Positions 23,268-33,746 of a stretch of 64,000 nt of DNA are shown here, piece after piece. Origin of the DNA: Pleurostoma richardsiae (lineage: Eukaryota; Ascomycota; Sordariomycetes; Calosphaeriales; Pleurostomataceae). Every line of letters starts with the position of its first letter. The first letter of the stretch is position 1. The position numbers and the translations under genes are program-made. Where the stretch lies: assembly GCA_030052745.1 (NCBI GenBank), contig JANBVO010000026.1:418477-482476 (forward strand), read 5' to 3'. The notes under the pieces were generated by a model that saw only the letters and a list, made by a program, of their open reading frames with translations, was not told the DNA's origin and did not search any database.

Positions 23268-24040
23268 TCATACATAACCCTTCCGCGCGCCCTGGAAGAA
23301 GAACCTGACAATGAAGACCTGCAGTGCTCCCATGCAGATGATCAGGCCGCTCTGTATCAAGCTGAAGTTGACGATTCTCTTCTCCGTGCTTCGGACAGTG
23401 CTGAAGTTGCGGTTCTCACGTGTCCGGAAGTACTTCTGGTTTCTGGTGATGGTCGACAGCTGGCCCGAGATCTTGAAGACCGATTCCTCCAGGACTGATG
23501 TCTGCTCTGGAGAGCTTCCTTGCTTAGAGGGGAGGTGGACACGCGCTTCGTTCTCGACCTGGTAGCGCGAATCGACGTTAGTAGAGAATAGCAAGGACGA
23601 GAGTTGGAGGTTTGAGGGGAGACAACGAACCGCAATCTCGAAGTCTACAAACTTCTCGGAGTACGTGCTCATCTCATTGTTGAAGCAGAACTTGTATTCG
23701 CCGATCTCGTTGGCCGTGAAGACGAAGTCGCCCTGTCGCTCCTTCTGGCCGTCCATGACGTACTTCCCACCAGGGCCGGTCACCTCGTAGTCGACATCGA
23801 ATGAGCCACCGGATTGAACCTGTATTGTAATAATGTTAGCAAAGTATCTAGAATCGTACGGCACAATTTGAGTTTCTAAAGACGCACAGCAAAGTAGAAG
23901 GCGATCTTCTGCCCCTGGTTCTCCGTGCTCGTGTAGAAGCACGCCTTCTCGTTGGCGGTAAGCTTGTAGGTCAATGCCGTAGCAGAGACCTCCGAAGCCA
24001 GCCAGCCAAGGAGTCCATAGGTCAACAGTGAGAGCTTCAT
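23268..24040 (-). CDS. p24 family (EMP24/GP25L/Erp) cargo receptor
   Basis: p24 proteins cycle between ER and Golgi in COPII and COPI vesicles and select secretory cargo. Three exons (24040-23888, 23819-23631, 23558-23268) give 210 residues. A signal peptide (MKLSLLTYGLLGWLASEVSA) precedes a GOLD domain with a conserved Cys pair (NEKACFY and EYKFCFNNEMS). A coiled-coil stem follows (QLSTITRNQKYFRTRENRN), then one TM segment (IQSGLIICMGALQVFIVRFFF) and a short tail FFQGARKGYV. The tail has aromatic residues but no classical KKXX. I cannot say whether it is the gamma or another subclass. Intron 2 (72 nt) is in frame without a stop, so intron retention would be silent to frame. It is divergent from the PhoD gene over ~500 bp. 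Confidence 0.9.
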
Positions 24041-24535
24041 CGTTGGTTGTGCTGTTGACCGAGTTGGGCTGTAGGGTTGTTTGGCGCGTTGCAGGGCCCC
24101 TTTTCGAACAGCTTGCTCCAAGGAAAGGCGGCTCCACGCTGCTAGTCAATCGCGCCTCGACACGATCACTTTTTGGGCGGAACAACTAACTTCCAGCCCC
24201 GCGACGTGGCGGCCCGTCCGGGGCCACTAGCATCGGTACGTATCTTCACAAGCTTTCAGCCACATGCAAATGATGATATCATTGGCTCAGGCAGATAAGG
24301 TTGGACCGTTGATATCATGAGCTCGAGACGGGCTGCGACACAGGGCAGCAATGCCGGGTATCTGCCATTCCCTAACACTGAATTGCTTCATATACACTCC
24401 CTGCCTCTTTAATTCATGCCATTCGAAACTTCTCTGCTTCAACCATAACTTGAGAGAATCACAACAACTCTTCTTCCCTGATAGGTTCGACCGCATTGAC
24501 CTTTAGCCGCAGGTACGCGGCCTGACGCTGCCGCG
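24041..24535. promoter_or_regulatory. Shared promoter, p24 / PhoD-like gene
   Basis: A 495-bp divergent intergenic region containing the leaders of both genes. No distinctive element was recognised. Confidence 0.4.
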
Positions 24536-26585
24536 ATGGCGATACACCGGACTATCGCGAAGAGTGCATCTTTAAGTGTGCGCGTCTTAACCTACACCTT
24601 TCTACGATGGGTAAGTAGTCATTATACTATTTGGGATCTGCCACCCTCCCGTGCGGTTATGCTAAAATCTGACTGATGTGATAGATCCTGCTTCCTGTAA
24701 GTCACCTTGGTCAGACCGTGCTGACGATCGGCTATTGACCCGCTCCAAGTTCTTCGCACCCGCAGTCTTTACCTCATTTGCAATCTACACAGCTTCTTTC
24801 CTCTACGGCTACTTCACCGAGTCGCGGTACGAAGTCGTCCATGATGAAATAGATCTCGTGGTCACAGACACGACAGTGAAGGATGATACCCCGGATGCCG
24901 CAGCCGACGGGGACGAAGAGGTCGTTGCCGAGGAAGTCGAAGTTCAAGAGACCATAGTCGTCGGAGAGAAGCCTATACGGCCTTGGGAGACCCTGCTGCT
25001 GGGTGTACCGAATCCAAGGAGTCTGCTTTTGTCACTGGCCACCTTCCTCATCAATGCGGCTTGCGTCGGCATGGTTGCCGATCGACTCTACCGAGAGCAC
25101 AGCTACACTGCCGAGGACCTTTCCTTCGTGAGGCTCGGATATGTCTCAGACACTGAAGCCAAGCTGCTCGTCCGAGAGCCCGATCAGTCCAAGATGCCTG
25201 TCACCGTCGAGCTCCATATCAAAGACCCTCAGCCACCCTTCGATAACCCGCTGTGGCAGACGGCTGGTGGCATCAGGTGGACTACAAACGAGACCGATTT
25301 TACCACAGTTCTGTCTGTTCCCCTGAGGCACAACAAACAGCGAACATATGAGTGGAAGAGCTCGAACGGCCATTCCGGCGAGTTTACTTCCCCGCCCAAG
25401 GCCGGGCAGGTGCCGGAGATTCACGATGGACAGTTCACTTTCCTAGCTACCTCCTGCATAGTCAACAGGCTGCCATACAGCCCCTTCGATCATCCGCTAT
25501 CAATTCCGGGCATGAGATACCTTGCGAAAGTTCTCCCGGATCTCGGCGCGCAGTTCATGCTCTTCCTCGGCGACTTTATATATGCTGATGTGCCGCGCTA
25601 CTGGGGCAAAGGCGTCCAGGACTACCGACAGAAGTACCGACAAGTGTATGCATCGCCCGAGTGGACCACTGTTGGCCAGAATCTCAGCTGGATTCATATC
25701 CTGGACGACCATGAAATTGCCAATGACTGGGACTCCAACAAAACCGGCGTCTACAAGGCTGCAGTCGACCCTTGGAAGATCTACCAAGTCGACGCGAATC
25801 CTCCACCGGCGCGCAAAGCTGGAGCTCTGTCTGCGCGTCCCGATGCAACATACTTCCAGTTTTCTCAAGGGCCAGCCAGTTTCTTTCTCCTGGATACTCG
25901 TTCCTACAGGTCCAAGAATGTCCTGCCCTTCAACAGCACTGAGAAGACGATGTTAGGTGCTGAACAACTGGAGGACTTCTTGGACTTTCTGAGGAAACCT
26001 GAGCCCAAAGGGGTTAAGTGGAAGATTGTCGCTTCCTCGGTCCCGTTCACCAAGAACTGGCGCGTCAACACCAAGGACACGTGGGGCGGCTTCCTCGCTG
26101 AGAGGCAAAAGATCCTCGAGGCGATGTGGGACGTCTCTGAGCGTGGCATTGGTGTCATCATTCTCTCCGGAGATAGGCATGAGTTCGCAGCGACGAAGTT
26201 CCCGCCGCCCGCCGACTCACGATGGCCCGAGAGCGCAGCCGTGTATGAGTTCTCTGCCAGCCCGCTCAGTCAGTTCTACGTGCCGATTGGATCATACAAG
26301 CAGACAGATGATGAGGACGTCAAGCTCAAGTATGTACAGATACCAGTCTGCTATACAATAAATGTCGCTAACATATCGACCAGGTACATCAACAAGGGCA
26401 ACTCCAAGTTTGGGGCTGTCACAATTGAGAACCTCGCTGAAGGGGACCAGAGCAGTCTGAAGTACCGCCTGTTCGTCGATGGTGTTGAAACGTGGAACAC
26501 CGTGGTTCTGTCTCCGCCAAAGACGGTTGAGAGCAAGGCGGCGGGAGGCTTGGGAGGGTTCTGGGACCGGCTCACTGGTCGGTAG
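24536..26585 (+). CDS. Membrane-anchored PhoD-like metallophosphatase
   Basis: This is an alkaline phosphatase D (PhoD)-family phosphodiesterase or phosphomonoesterase with N-terminal membrane segments. Exons as read: 24536-24610, a 12-nt exon 24685-24696, 24750-26329 and 26384-26585, 622 residues. Two hydrophobic N-terminal stretches (FFAPAVFTSFAIYTASFLYGYF and RSLLLSLATFLINAACVGMVA) flank an acidic loop. The catalytic region shows the expected metal-ligand motifs: FLATSC, LFLGDFIYAD, ILDDHEIANDWD, and SGDRHEFAA near the C-terminus. It is complete by these marks. Substrate is unknown; related fungal proteins are secretory-pathway or vacuolar phosphatases by inference. The 12-nt exon is supported by phase and conserved borders only; a longer first exon reading through it is the alternative. 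The last intron (54 nt) is stop-free and in frame. Confidence 0.85.
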
Positions 26586-26814
26586 GCGTGCTTTCTCACT
26601 CAGGCAGGGAGATATGACGTACGGCGGCTTAAAGTATCTTGCGTTCACACAATGTTTTAATGCGTTCGGGATTCGGCAAAAGGAAACACGGATATTGTTA
26701 ATCATACGGCGGTTGGAAACCAGGAATTGGATTAGGGAGCAACTGCTCTATTCTTATATGTTCTCGGCGAGCCCTGGAGGATCAATACTTATGTGTCTTT
26801 TCATTCCATGCTGT

Positions 26815-28251
26815 TCAGAGCCCATTCCATCTCCTCTGCCCAGCCACTCCTGGTTCGCTGCCGCGTCTTCTCCCTCGGTCTCTAGCTCTTGCTGCGTAGC
26901 TTCGCAGCGGACTTGCGTTCGCCCGGCGCTGCAGCCTGGGCAGGCTATCGGAGGCTGAAATGTCAGGACTGACGTCAAGAGGTTGAACTCCGTTCTCCGA
27001 TTCAGAAGACGTGCCAGTGCGCCCGGCTCGGTCCGTCGTCAGGCCCTCACCGCGGTCATCCCGTCCGTCGGTCAGCGAGAGGCGGTTCTCTCTGGCGGAG
27101 GAGTTTTCTTTCTCCCCCGCGCTCATCGGCTCCTCGAGAGATCTCATCATGTCCCGGAACATCTCGGTCAAGGCCTCGACTCTGTCACTGTGAAACTGAA
27201 CCCGCCGGCTCCTATGCCGAGGAACATGGGACTCTTTGAAGATCTGTTGGCGGTGATACGGACGGTAAGACCGGCGCGGTCCTCCGTTTGCATAGTCCGG
27301 CCCGAAGACCTCTTCTGGCGTCGGCGTGCTCAAATGGTCGGGCGAGAAGTCCCCCGGATCTTGACTGCTCACATCCTGCCCGGACCAGGCCGCCCACTCC
27401 CCCGGGTCTACAAAGGAGACACGTTTGCCTAATACCGGATGTCCCCACTTGACCGGTTTCCAGATGCCCCCGTCCATGGGCGGAGCGTGGTACTCCAGGT
27501 GCGCGACGTTGCCCCTCAGGTCCTCCCAACGGAGCGTCGGCGGCGGCGGGGAGTACAGGGCGTGCACGACCGGCCAAAGGCACGGCGGGTGTAAGGGCGA
27601 GCCGCAGTAGCGCAGCTCCTGCTCCCCCGCGGGAGGCGCGGTGGGGCCGGGGCCTGCCGGTCGGTGAGGCGGACGGTTGGGTGGTACCCAGTGGCCGCCG
27701 CCGCCGGTGGCGATCTGTTGGGAAGGATAGAGCTGGTAGCGAGAAGGAGGAGCGCGCGGGTCTGGTATCCTGTTTGCGGACTGGTGATCCGCCGCCAGCT
27801 CGCGGGGACTGGGTCGCTGCGGGTGAGCAGGTAGGTGCCGCGAGTCGTCCGGCGGCTTTCGTCCGACATGAAGGCCTGACCCGTTCCCTCCGGGTCCGCC
27901 TCCCCCCCTCAGCCTGCCTCCTTCTTCAGACTCCCCTTCTGCGGGACCTCCGCCTCCGTTTGGGAGCGTCCCGCGGTGCTGGCACCGGCATGGCCCGTGA
28001 CCACCCTCCGGGTCCTGCTGGCCCGTTGGCTCAGGCTTTGTAAAGAAGAGCACAAAGAAGCCCATGACGAAGAGGAAGAGGAAGACGGCGAGGAGGCTGA
28101 CGATAGCGTCGAGCGCGGGAGCGGGGATGGGCTGCCTAAGACCGACCTTGTAGGTCAGGGATATGGCGAGGGACACGACGAGGACGAGGACCAGGGAGAG
28201 GGATACGGTTGTGAAGGTCCAGAAGCGCAGGTCTTTCTTCCACCGGGCCAT
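26815..28251 (-). CDS. Proline-rich protein with two N-terminal TM segments, function unknown
   Basis: A single-exon frame of 478 residues that I do not recognise. The first 75 residues hold two strong hydrophobic segments (FWTFTTVSLSLVLVLVVSLAISL and AIVSLLAVFLFLFVMGFFVLFF) separated by a short polar loop. The rest is hydrophilic, Pro/Gly-rich and probably disordered. A more ordered block in the middle (LRWEDLRGNVAHLEYHAPPMDGGIWKPVKWG...KRVSFVDPGEW) looks conserved in kind: it has many Trp and few low-complexity runs. A charged segment follows (VEALTEMFRDMMRSLEEPMS). An upstream in-frame GTG at 28254 was ignored in favour of ATG. Length, start context and the TM pattern support a real gene. 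No enzyme motif is visible. Confidence 0.6.
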   Translation of the reverse strand: MARWKKDLRFWTFTTVSLSLVLVLVVSLAISLTYKVGLRQPIPAPALDAIVSLLAVFLFLFVMGFFVLFFTKPEPTGQQDPEGGHGPCRCQHRGTLPNGGGGPAEGESEEGGRLRGGGGPGGNGSGLHVGRKPPDDSRHLPAHPQRPSPRELAADHQSANRIPDPRAPPSRYQLYPSQQIATGGGGHWVPPNRPPHRPAGPGPTAPPAGEQELRYCGSPLHPPCLWPVVHALYSPPPPTLRWEDLRGNVAHLEYHAPPMDGGIWKPVKWGHPVLGKRVSFVDPGEWAAWSGQDVSSQDPGDFSPDHLSTPTPEEVFGPDYANGGPRRSYRPYHRQQIFKESHVPRHRSRRVQFHSDRVEALTEMFRDMMRSLEEPMSAGEKENSSARENRLSLTDGRDDRGEGLTTDRAGRTGTSSESENGVQPLDVSPDISASDSLPRLQRRANASPLRSYAARARDRGRRRGSEPGVAGQRRWNGL

Positions 28252-28609
28252 CACAGTGTGTCACGGAGGGTTGTGATGGGGGTGCATGGGCCTTGTTCGT
28301 AGTCCATTGAACGGTTGGATGTTCTTCGGCGGGTGATGATTGTGCAACTATTGCCTGTACTTGGTGCTCTATGTGTTCTATATACGTGATGGCTGCAGCC
28401 TGGGATGACGACTTCCGTGCAGTCGAATATACTAGCTGGACGATCAATGGTCAAGAAGCTGCGAGAGGTCTGTACATGTATCCCATTTCACACTCCTAGC
28501 CCCAGTGTTCGTGCCCGTACGTCTCGGAAGAACAAAACATATTCGAGTTATGGTACAAGGGACGCCCCTGAAAGGCCAGAAAGCTTTGTTCCTCAAAATC
28601 CAAGGAGTA
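28252..28609. other. Short intergenic region
   Basis: About 360 bp upstream of the proline-rich gene and downstream of the Cys-rich surface-protein gene, both minus strand. It presumably holds the promoter of the former. No element was recognised. Confidence 0.4.
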
Positions 28610-29686
28610 CTAAATGCCGTCATAAGGCGCCCATGAGCATGTCTCGGCCGTTCTGTACACGGCAGAGCCGACAACCGATTTCTGCCTCGCAGCCCTCTCG
28701 TTCTGACGAGCCCAGAAGCTGAAAGAAACCGGCGTCGCCGGCAGCTCCACCGGAGAAGCGACTCTGAACGTATGGACGGTTCCAACTTTCGTATCAGAGG
28801 TCACGCGCCAGGGGTACGGCGACTTAGGCGGCGGAGGCGGAGGGTCTCGAGCCGAAGGGAGGATGATCTTATGCTTTGGTTTCCTCAGCAGATGGGTGAG
28901 TCTGCTCCGATTCATCCAAGCGATGACCATCAGTCCGAAGACTGAGAATGCGCCAGCGGCGGCGGATCCAGCAATGATACCCGCAGTATGGGGACTGCCC
29001 GAGGTCGGGGAGGATGAGTTGCTTGCCAACGCGAAGGGATCGCTCGAGGTGACCGTTGTGGTTGTAGGGGATAGGTTAGGGGACTCGCTTACGCGAGAAG
29101 CCGCAACCGTCGACGATGCAGAAGTTATAACAGAAGTTGTACTTGCGGTCTCCACTGTCGTGGAAGGTAGAGCGTCTTGAATTGAAGTCGAAGAGGCAGC
29201 TTCGGCAGAGTCGAGGACACAAGCGGATCCGTTGACGCATTTGTAACCAAACGGACAGCAGGTTGAAGAACCAGACTCGTCCGTGCCGCAGTTCGGCAGA
29301 TCCGTGGTGAGGTTTGTCGTATGTATGGGGCTTTCAGGGGATAAAGTGACGTTCTGAGCCCGGATGTCGCAAATGATGGGTAAGATGTTCTGGCAGTCTC
29401 CGCCTTGGGGGCAGCACAACGCAGTCGTGTTCCCCGCGAGGGCCAGGCAGACCGTGTCTGTCTGGCAGCAGAAGTCGTCGGGGAGCCCCTGACCGCATGG
29501 ACTGAAGTTAGATGAGGGGCATGTCGATACGCTCTGTCTCCGGTGCGGGAATCCGTCTGCTTGAGGTGGTGAGATGCGCAGTGAGACCGGATTCAACGTC
29601 GCTGAGACTGGCACGTCTAAGCTGTAGATAACACGAACAACAAAACAGAAGCAAATTGATACTGGAACACATTTGGGAGGGAGCAT
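28610..29686 (-). CDS. Cys-rich single-pass surface protein (WSC/Mid2-like architecture)
   Basis: A predicted type I plasma-membrane or cell-wall-associated protein of about 358 residues. From the ATG at 29686, an N-terminal hydrophobic stretch (CVPVSICFCFVVRVIYSL) may be the signal peptide. A cysteine-rich ectodomain follows (CGQGLPDDFCCQTDTVCLAL ... CCPQGGDC ... STCCPFGYKC). Next is a Ser/Thr-rich stalk of about 80 residues, one TM segment (GIIAGSAAAGAFSVFGLMVIAW) with a basic stop-transfer (MNRSR), and a cytosolic tail with a polyproline run (DPPPPPPKSPYP). The layout resembles fungal wall-stress sensors, but I see no proper WSC domain. The start is uncertain: the frame extends 38 codons upstream without an ATG, so a 5' exon may be missing. 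Confidence 0.65.
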   Translation of the reverse strand: MLPPKCVPVSICFCFVVRVIYSLDVPVSATLNPVSLRISPPQADGFPHRRQSVSTCPSSNFSPCGQGLPDDFCCQTDTVCLALAGNTTALCCPQGGDCQNILPIICDIRAQNVTLSPESPIHTTNLTTDLPNCGTDESGSSTCCPFGYKCVNGSACVLDSAEAASSTSIQDALPSTTVETASTTSVITSASSTVAASRVSESPNLSPTTTTVTSSDPFALASNSSSPTSGSPHTAGIIAGSAAAGAFSVFGLMVIAWMNRSRLTHLLRKPKHKIILPSARDPPPPPPKSPYPWRVTSDTKVGTVHTFRVASPVELPATPVSFSFWARQNERAARQKSVVGSAVYRTAETCSWAPYDGI

Positions 29687-30910
29687 TGGTGACTGAGGTA
29701 CATGGATACATGGACCGAGCCGACTGATTACATGCTGCGGATATAACAAGAGGGAAAGCAGACAACACACATGAGAAGGAATAAGAGCAGAGAAACTCAC
29801 GTACTACATAGATCTCTTATATCACAGTGCAACTTCCCCTAAGGGGTAATAACAGACCGCATCTCAGTGAGAGATGCGGCGGACACTATGCGGCCATCGA
29901 CCTGACGATACTATCGTCTGGTGGCGCCCTGAAAAAACGGTCGCTTTCTAAGGAGCGGACGTCGCAGAGAGCAGCTCCAGGTCGCCGCGAAGACGGCCTA
30001 TGCCGAGGGAGCTAAGGAGGCCGAGCAATAGCCAGTGCGCTGGAGCCGCCGATCCAAGTTCCCGGGACCGTTGCTACAGGTTCCGTTGCTGTTGGTTCCG
30101 CCGAAACAAACAAGAAGGGGTTGAAGGCATGCAGGAGGCGGCGGCAGCATGGGCGCCTGTTCCATCGCGGGCGTCTATTTTTAGGATGTCATTTGCCCGA
30201 CACATGTCCACAGCACAGTTGGTAATGAAGATGGATGGCATTATGTGTCTGCCCAACTTGAGGCAGCTGAAAGTCCAGGTCTATTTTCCCAGGAGGTTCT
30301 TCAGACGCTGGTGTTGAAACAAACAGGCAAAGTCCCGTGAGCAAACGCCAGAGGTTGATGACATTTCATGTTGAGTTAAGGCTATGTAGATATAAAATAA
30401 CATAATCCAAGGTCTACTTGTATGTTTTTAATAACTAGAGTAACAGAATAAGAAAAACTACTTACCTGAAAGATGTTGCTGCTTGACAGCGTGTGATGTG
30501 ATACAGCCGGGCAGTGGTGTAATACACGTACTATGCAGAGTACACGGGGAGGTAGAGGGACGCCGGTACGTTCGGAGTCGAGGTGACGGAGTGAGCCCCG
30601 AACCACCCCGCAAAAAGGGGCCCAGTAGAGCTCTGCAGTGGACCCGTTTGCGCGTGCGAGCCTGGCGCAGCCGAGAGCTTCCAGGGCTTGCCCCGCAGAC
30701 TCCCCATTCCTCGGTCCATTGCCGAGTTGGTGATGGTGGCATGATCCCAATCGCAAGAGCACAAGACGCAGCAGCTGATGTAGCTACAGCTTACCTGCCA
30801 GCATATAAAATCACCTGCACATCCTCTCAGTCGCTGGTCCCGTGCCTCCTCTGTCTCTACCGAACAATTGAACGTCTATCATCTACCTACCGAAGAGTTA
30901 CGCCCAGATA
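29687..30910. other. Divergent intergenic region with an AT-rich patch
   Basis: About 1.2 kb between the Cys-rich surface protein and the dioxygenase gene. The stretch around 30370-30470 is clearly more AT-rich than its neighbours. Short minus-strand frames at 30382-30762 have no family resemblance. A combined acceptor/donor-like string near 30470 (minus strand) is not supported by any coding partner. Confidence 0.4.
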
Positions 30911-32798
30911 ATGGCAACTCGAGCACTGTGCATGCGCGGCGTAACGGTGGGAGCTGCTGCAGCTATCCGGTAAGTCCGCCAAGAATGATTGCCAGCAAGC
31001 ATTATCGGTATTGCAACCCGGGCACGTCACTGACCGGCTTCCAGGCCATCCATACTGGGGTTGTCCAGTCTGCTGCACCGCCCGCTGTTCAATGCCGTGA
31101 GGAGGTTCGCGAGCGCGCCGTCAGGGCCAACGGGTGGGCAAGCCACCATCATCAAAGGGGGACTGCAGATTGTCCCTGAGGGAGTATGGGGAGTGAAGCG
31201 CTATAACCTGTAAGATGCTAATCCAAAGACACGCTCAGACTTCATGTGTCAGCTCCCAATGGCTGACCAGGGTCGCATAACAGACCGAGTATATGGCTCC
31301 GGTAAGTTCGGGTAGCACGTAAGAAGACATCCTCAAATCCAACCCATACTGACCTGCCTCAGGGACAATTGCCGGTGCGCAAAATGCGTCAATCAAGATA
31401 CTCTGCAGAGGAACTTTGACACCTTCAAGGTGCGTGAGACACCGTCTTGATCATATACGCTCTTCCTCTTCAAGGGCGGACATTGACAGCAGACTAGATC
31501 CCATCCACTATTGAGCCCTTGAAAGCAGAACCGGACGACAGTGGCGTCAAGGTCACCTGTAGGTGCAAGTGCTCCCTTTCTATCGTCCTCACCTTCTCAC
31601 CATGTCTTTCTTAGGGTCTGATGACAACCACGAAAGCCACTACCCCTGGCAATTCATTGCGCAGTACCTCCAGCATGATGCGCGAAAGCCTGAGGCAGTC
31701 AAGTATGTTACCTCGAATCTGCGTCGCATAGATTATGCTCACATTGTACAGCTTGAAGTATTGGGGCGCCGATATCAAGGAGAGCCCACCAAGTGTGAGC
31801 TACGAGGAGGTCATTAAGGAGGATAGCGAAGAGGGCGTCGCCAAGTTGACCTCATTGATCGTCAGTCGGCCCTAACTCTTCAGCGTCTTCTCGACACTCT
31901 GACTTACCCACTTCACAGAGAGAATACGGCTTCGCCTTCGTAGACGGGACGCCCTTCGAGGACCCCCAGGACACCAAGCGGCTCCTGGAGCGCATCGCCT
32001 TCATCCGCGAGACGCACTACGGCGGCTTCTACGACTTCACGCCGGGCCTCGCCATGGCCGACACGGCGTACACCAACATCGCGCTGCCGGCGCACACCGA
32101 CACGACCTACTTCACCGACCCGGCGGGCCTGCAGGCCTTCCACCTGCTGTCGCACTCCGAGGCGTCGGGCGGCGAGTCGCTGCTGGTGGACGGGTTCCGC
32201 GCCGCGCAGGTGCTGTACGAGGAGGACCGGCGCGCCTACGAGGCGCTCCACGCGGTGCGGCTGCCGTGGCACGCCAGCGGCAACCCGGGCATCACCATCG
32301 CGCCGGACAGGCGGTACCCGGTGCTGGAGGTGGAGGGCGGCGTGGGCGCGGAGTCGCACGCGCTGCACCGGGTGAGGTGGAACAACGACGACAGGGGCGT
32401 GGTGCCGTTCGAGGGCGTCCCGCCCGAGAAGTGGTATGACGCGGCGAGAAAGTGGGATGAGATCATCAAGAGGAAGGAGAGCGAGTACTGGGTCCAGCTG
32501 ACTCCCGGGAGGGTGCTGAGTGAGTTGCCTGAACTCCTGGTCCTTCGATGACAGAGACTAATCGTGTCGGCAGTCTTTGATAACTGGAGGGTCCTGCATG
32601 GCCGCAGCGCGTTTGAGGGTGTGAGGAGGATCTGCGGAGGTTATAGTGAGTACCGCTGCCTGTGCAACTCGTTGCTGCCGATGTCATTGCATGCCGTGTC
32701 GCTGACAGTGTCCTCTAGTCAACCGGGACGACTTCATATCGCGCTGGAGGAACACCAACTTCCCCCGGGAGGAGGTATTGGATCAAGTAATAGGTTGA
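30911..32798 (+). CDS. Trimethyllysine dioxygenase (carnitine biosynthesis)
   Basis: This 2-oxoglutarate/Fe(II) dioxygenase of the TauD/gamma-butyrobetaine hydroxylase fold makes 3-hydroxy-trimethyllysine, the first step of carnitine synthesis. Ten exons fit: 30911-30969, 31045-31209, 31284-31301 (18 nt), 31363-31429, 31498-31558, 31615-31702, 31752-31860, 31919-32519, 32574-32645 and 32719-32798, 439 residues. The N-terminus is Ala/Arg-rich (MATRALCMRGVTVGAAAAIR), a likely mitochondrial signal. The family's N-terminal zinc-binding block WLRDNCRCAKCVNQDT spans exons 3 and 4. The catalytic part shows REYGFAFVDGTP, the Fe ligands in LPAHTDTTYF (HxD), and the distal His in NWRVLHGRSAFEG. All key residues are present. 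The very small third exon, ending within the WLR codons, is needed to complete that motif. Confidence 0.9.
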
Positions 32799-33746
32799 GC
32801 ACGGCTGAGCGACACTGGGAGGAAACTGGACATCTAACGAGTTGTTGTATCATACCTTTTCCGCGTAGTTGCGTCTCAGCCCACAGTGTAGATGTATGGT
32901 TGCAAACAGGCAGGATAGTCCTCTGCAATACTAGGAATGGTTTCACCGCATCTTGAACGCCTCCCGCAGCGGCTGTCGACCTCTCATGAGGGCAAACGCG
33001 CCTATCTCGTATTCACGGGCTATTCTTCGGAGCGACAAGTCGCGCATGGGTCCCCCAAACCACCTTAGAGTATAGGCGATCCTCTCGAGAGACGCTTCCC
33101 GGCTCAGCTTATCCCACCGGCCTCCGAACCAAAACGGCCGAGGTGGACCTCTCCGTGGTGAGAACAGCGAAAGATTCACCGTCCCAAGGGTCTCCATGCA
33201 CCGCTAATCTACGTGAGCTTACCTAAGTAGGAATCTCCGCTTCGTCCCCGTGGGCAGCCGTCTCCATATTCGCTCGCCTCCAACCAGCCAGCTGCTGAGC
33301 TTGCGGCCCAACGTGGAGTTCTGACTCCTTGGCCCGCCCGCTCTCCAATGCGGGAAAAAAAAGAGACGGCGACTGCGCGTCGCGTGGACCGGTGCCGCAC
33401 TTTCTGCAAAACATGCGCTCCACTCGCATGTCATCATCGCACAGCAAAGTGGGATATGGAGCCTCCGAAGCGTGAAAGAGCATTGGCCCGCCGGGGTGGC
33501 AGGGGAGGGAGCCCGCAGGAGATGCCTCTGCCATGGTAGGGAGTATAAAAGGGACGGCGTGGTCCCTGAATGATGAACCCTGCTTGCTGGATGATCACTC
33601 TGGCATACTCCATCTCGGCTCTCCCTCACCTTTCCGTTAATTCCCCTCGTCCAATATCTCATAGATAAGCTCCCGCTGCAAGATCTGAAGCCGAGTGGCA
33701 CCGTTACCTCTCTTTGTTCCCCGGTCTGTCTTCTACAGTGGAAAAG
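32799..33746. other. Intergenic region with TATA box for the SDR gene
   Basis: About 950 bp. It contains a TATAAAA at 33544-33550 and a CT-rich leader before the SDR start. An 84-codon minus-strand frame (32943-33197) has no recognisable features and was not accepted. Confidence 0.45.
33544..33550 (+). promoter_or_regulatory. TATA box of the first SDR gene
   Basis: TATAAAA followed by GGGACGG lies about 200 bp before the SDR start codon, a reasonable distance given the CT-rich leader after it. Assignment is by consensus and position only. Confidence 0.4.

Noticed and set aside
30382-30762. Minus-strand frames of 126 and 94 codons upstream of the dioxygenase.
   Set aside because: There is no recognisable domain, the frames compete with each other, and the neighbouring acceptor/donor-like string has no coding partner.
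32943-33197. 84-codon minus-strand frame starting METLGTVNLSLF.
   Set aside because: It has an ATG and no stop, but no family resemblance, no promoter mark and only a short length. It could be a real orphan but cannot be supported.
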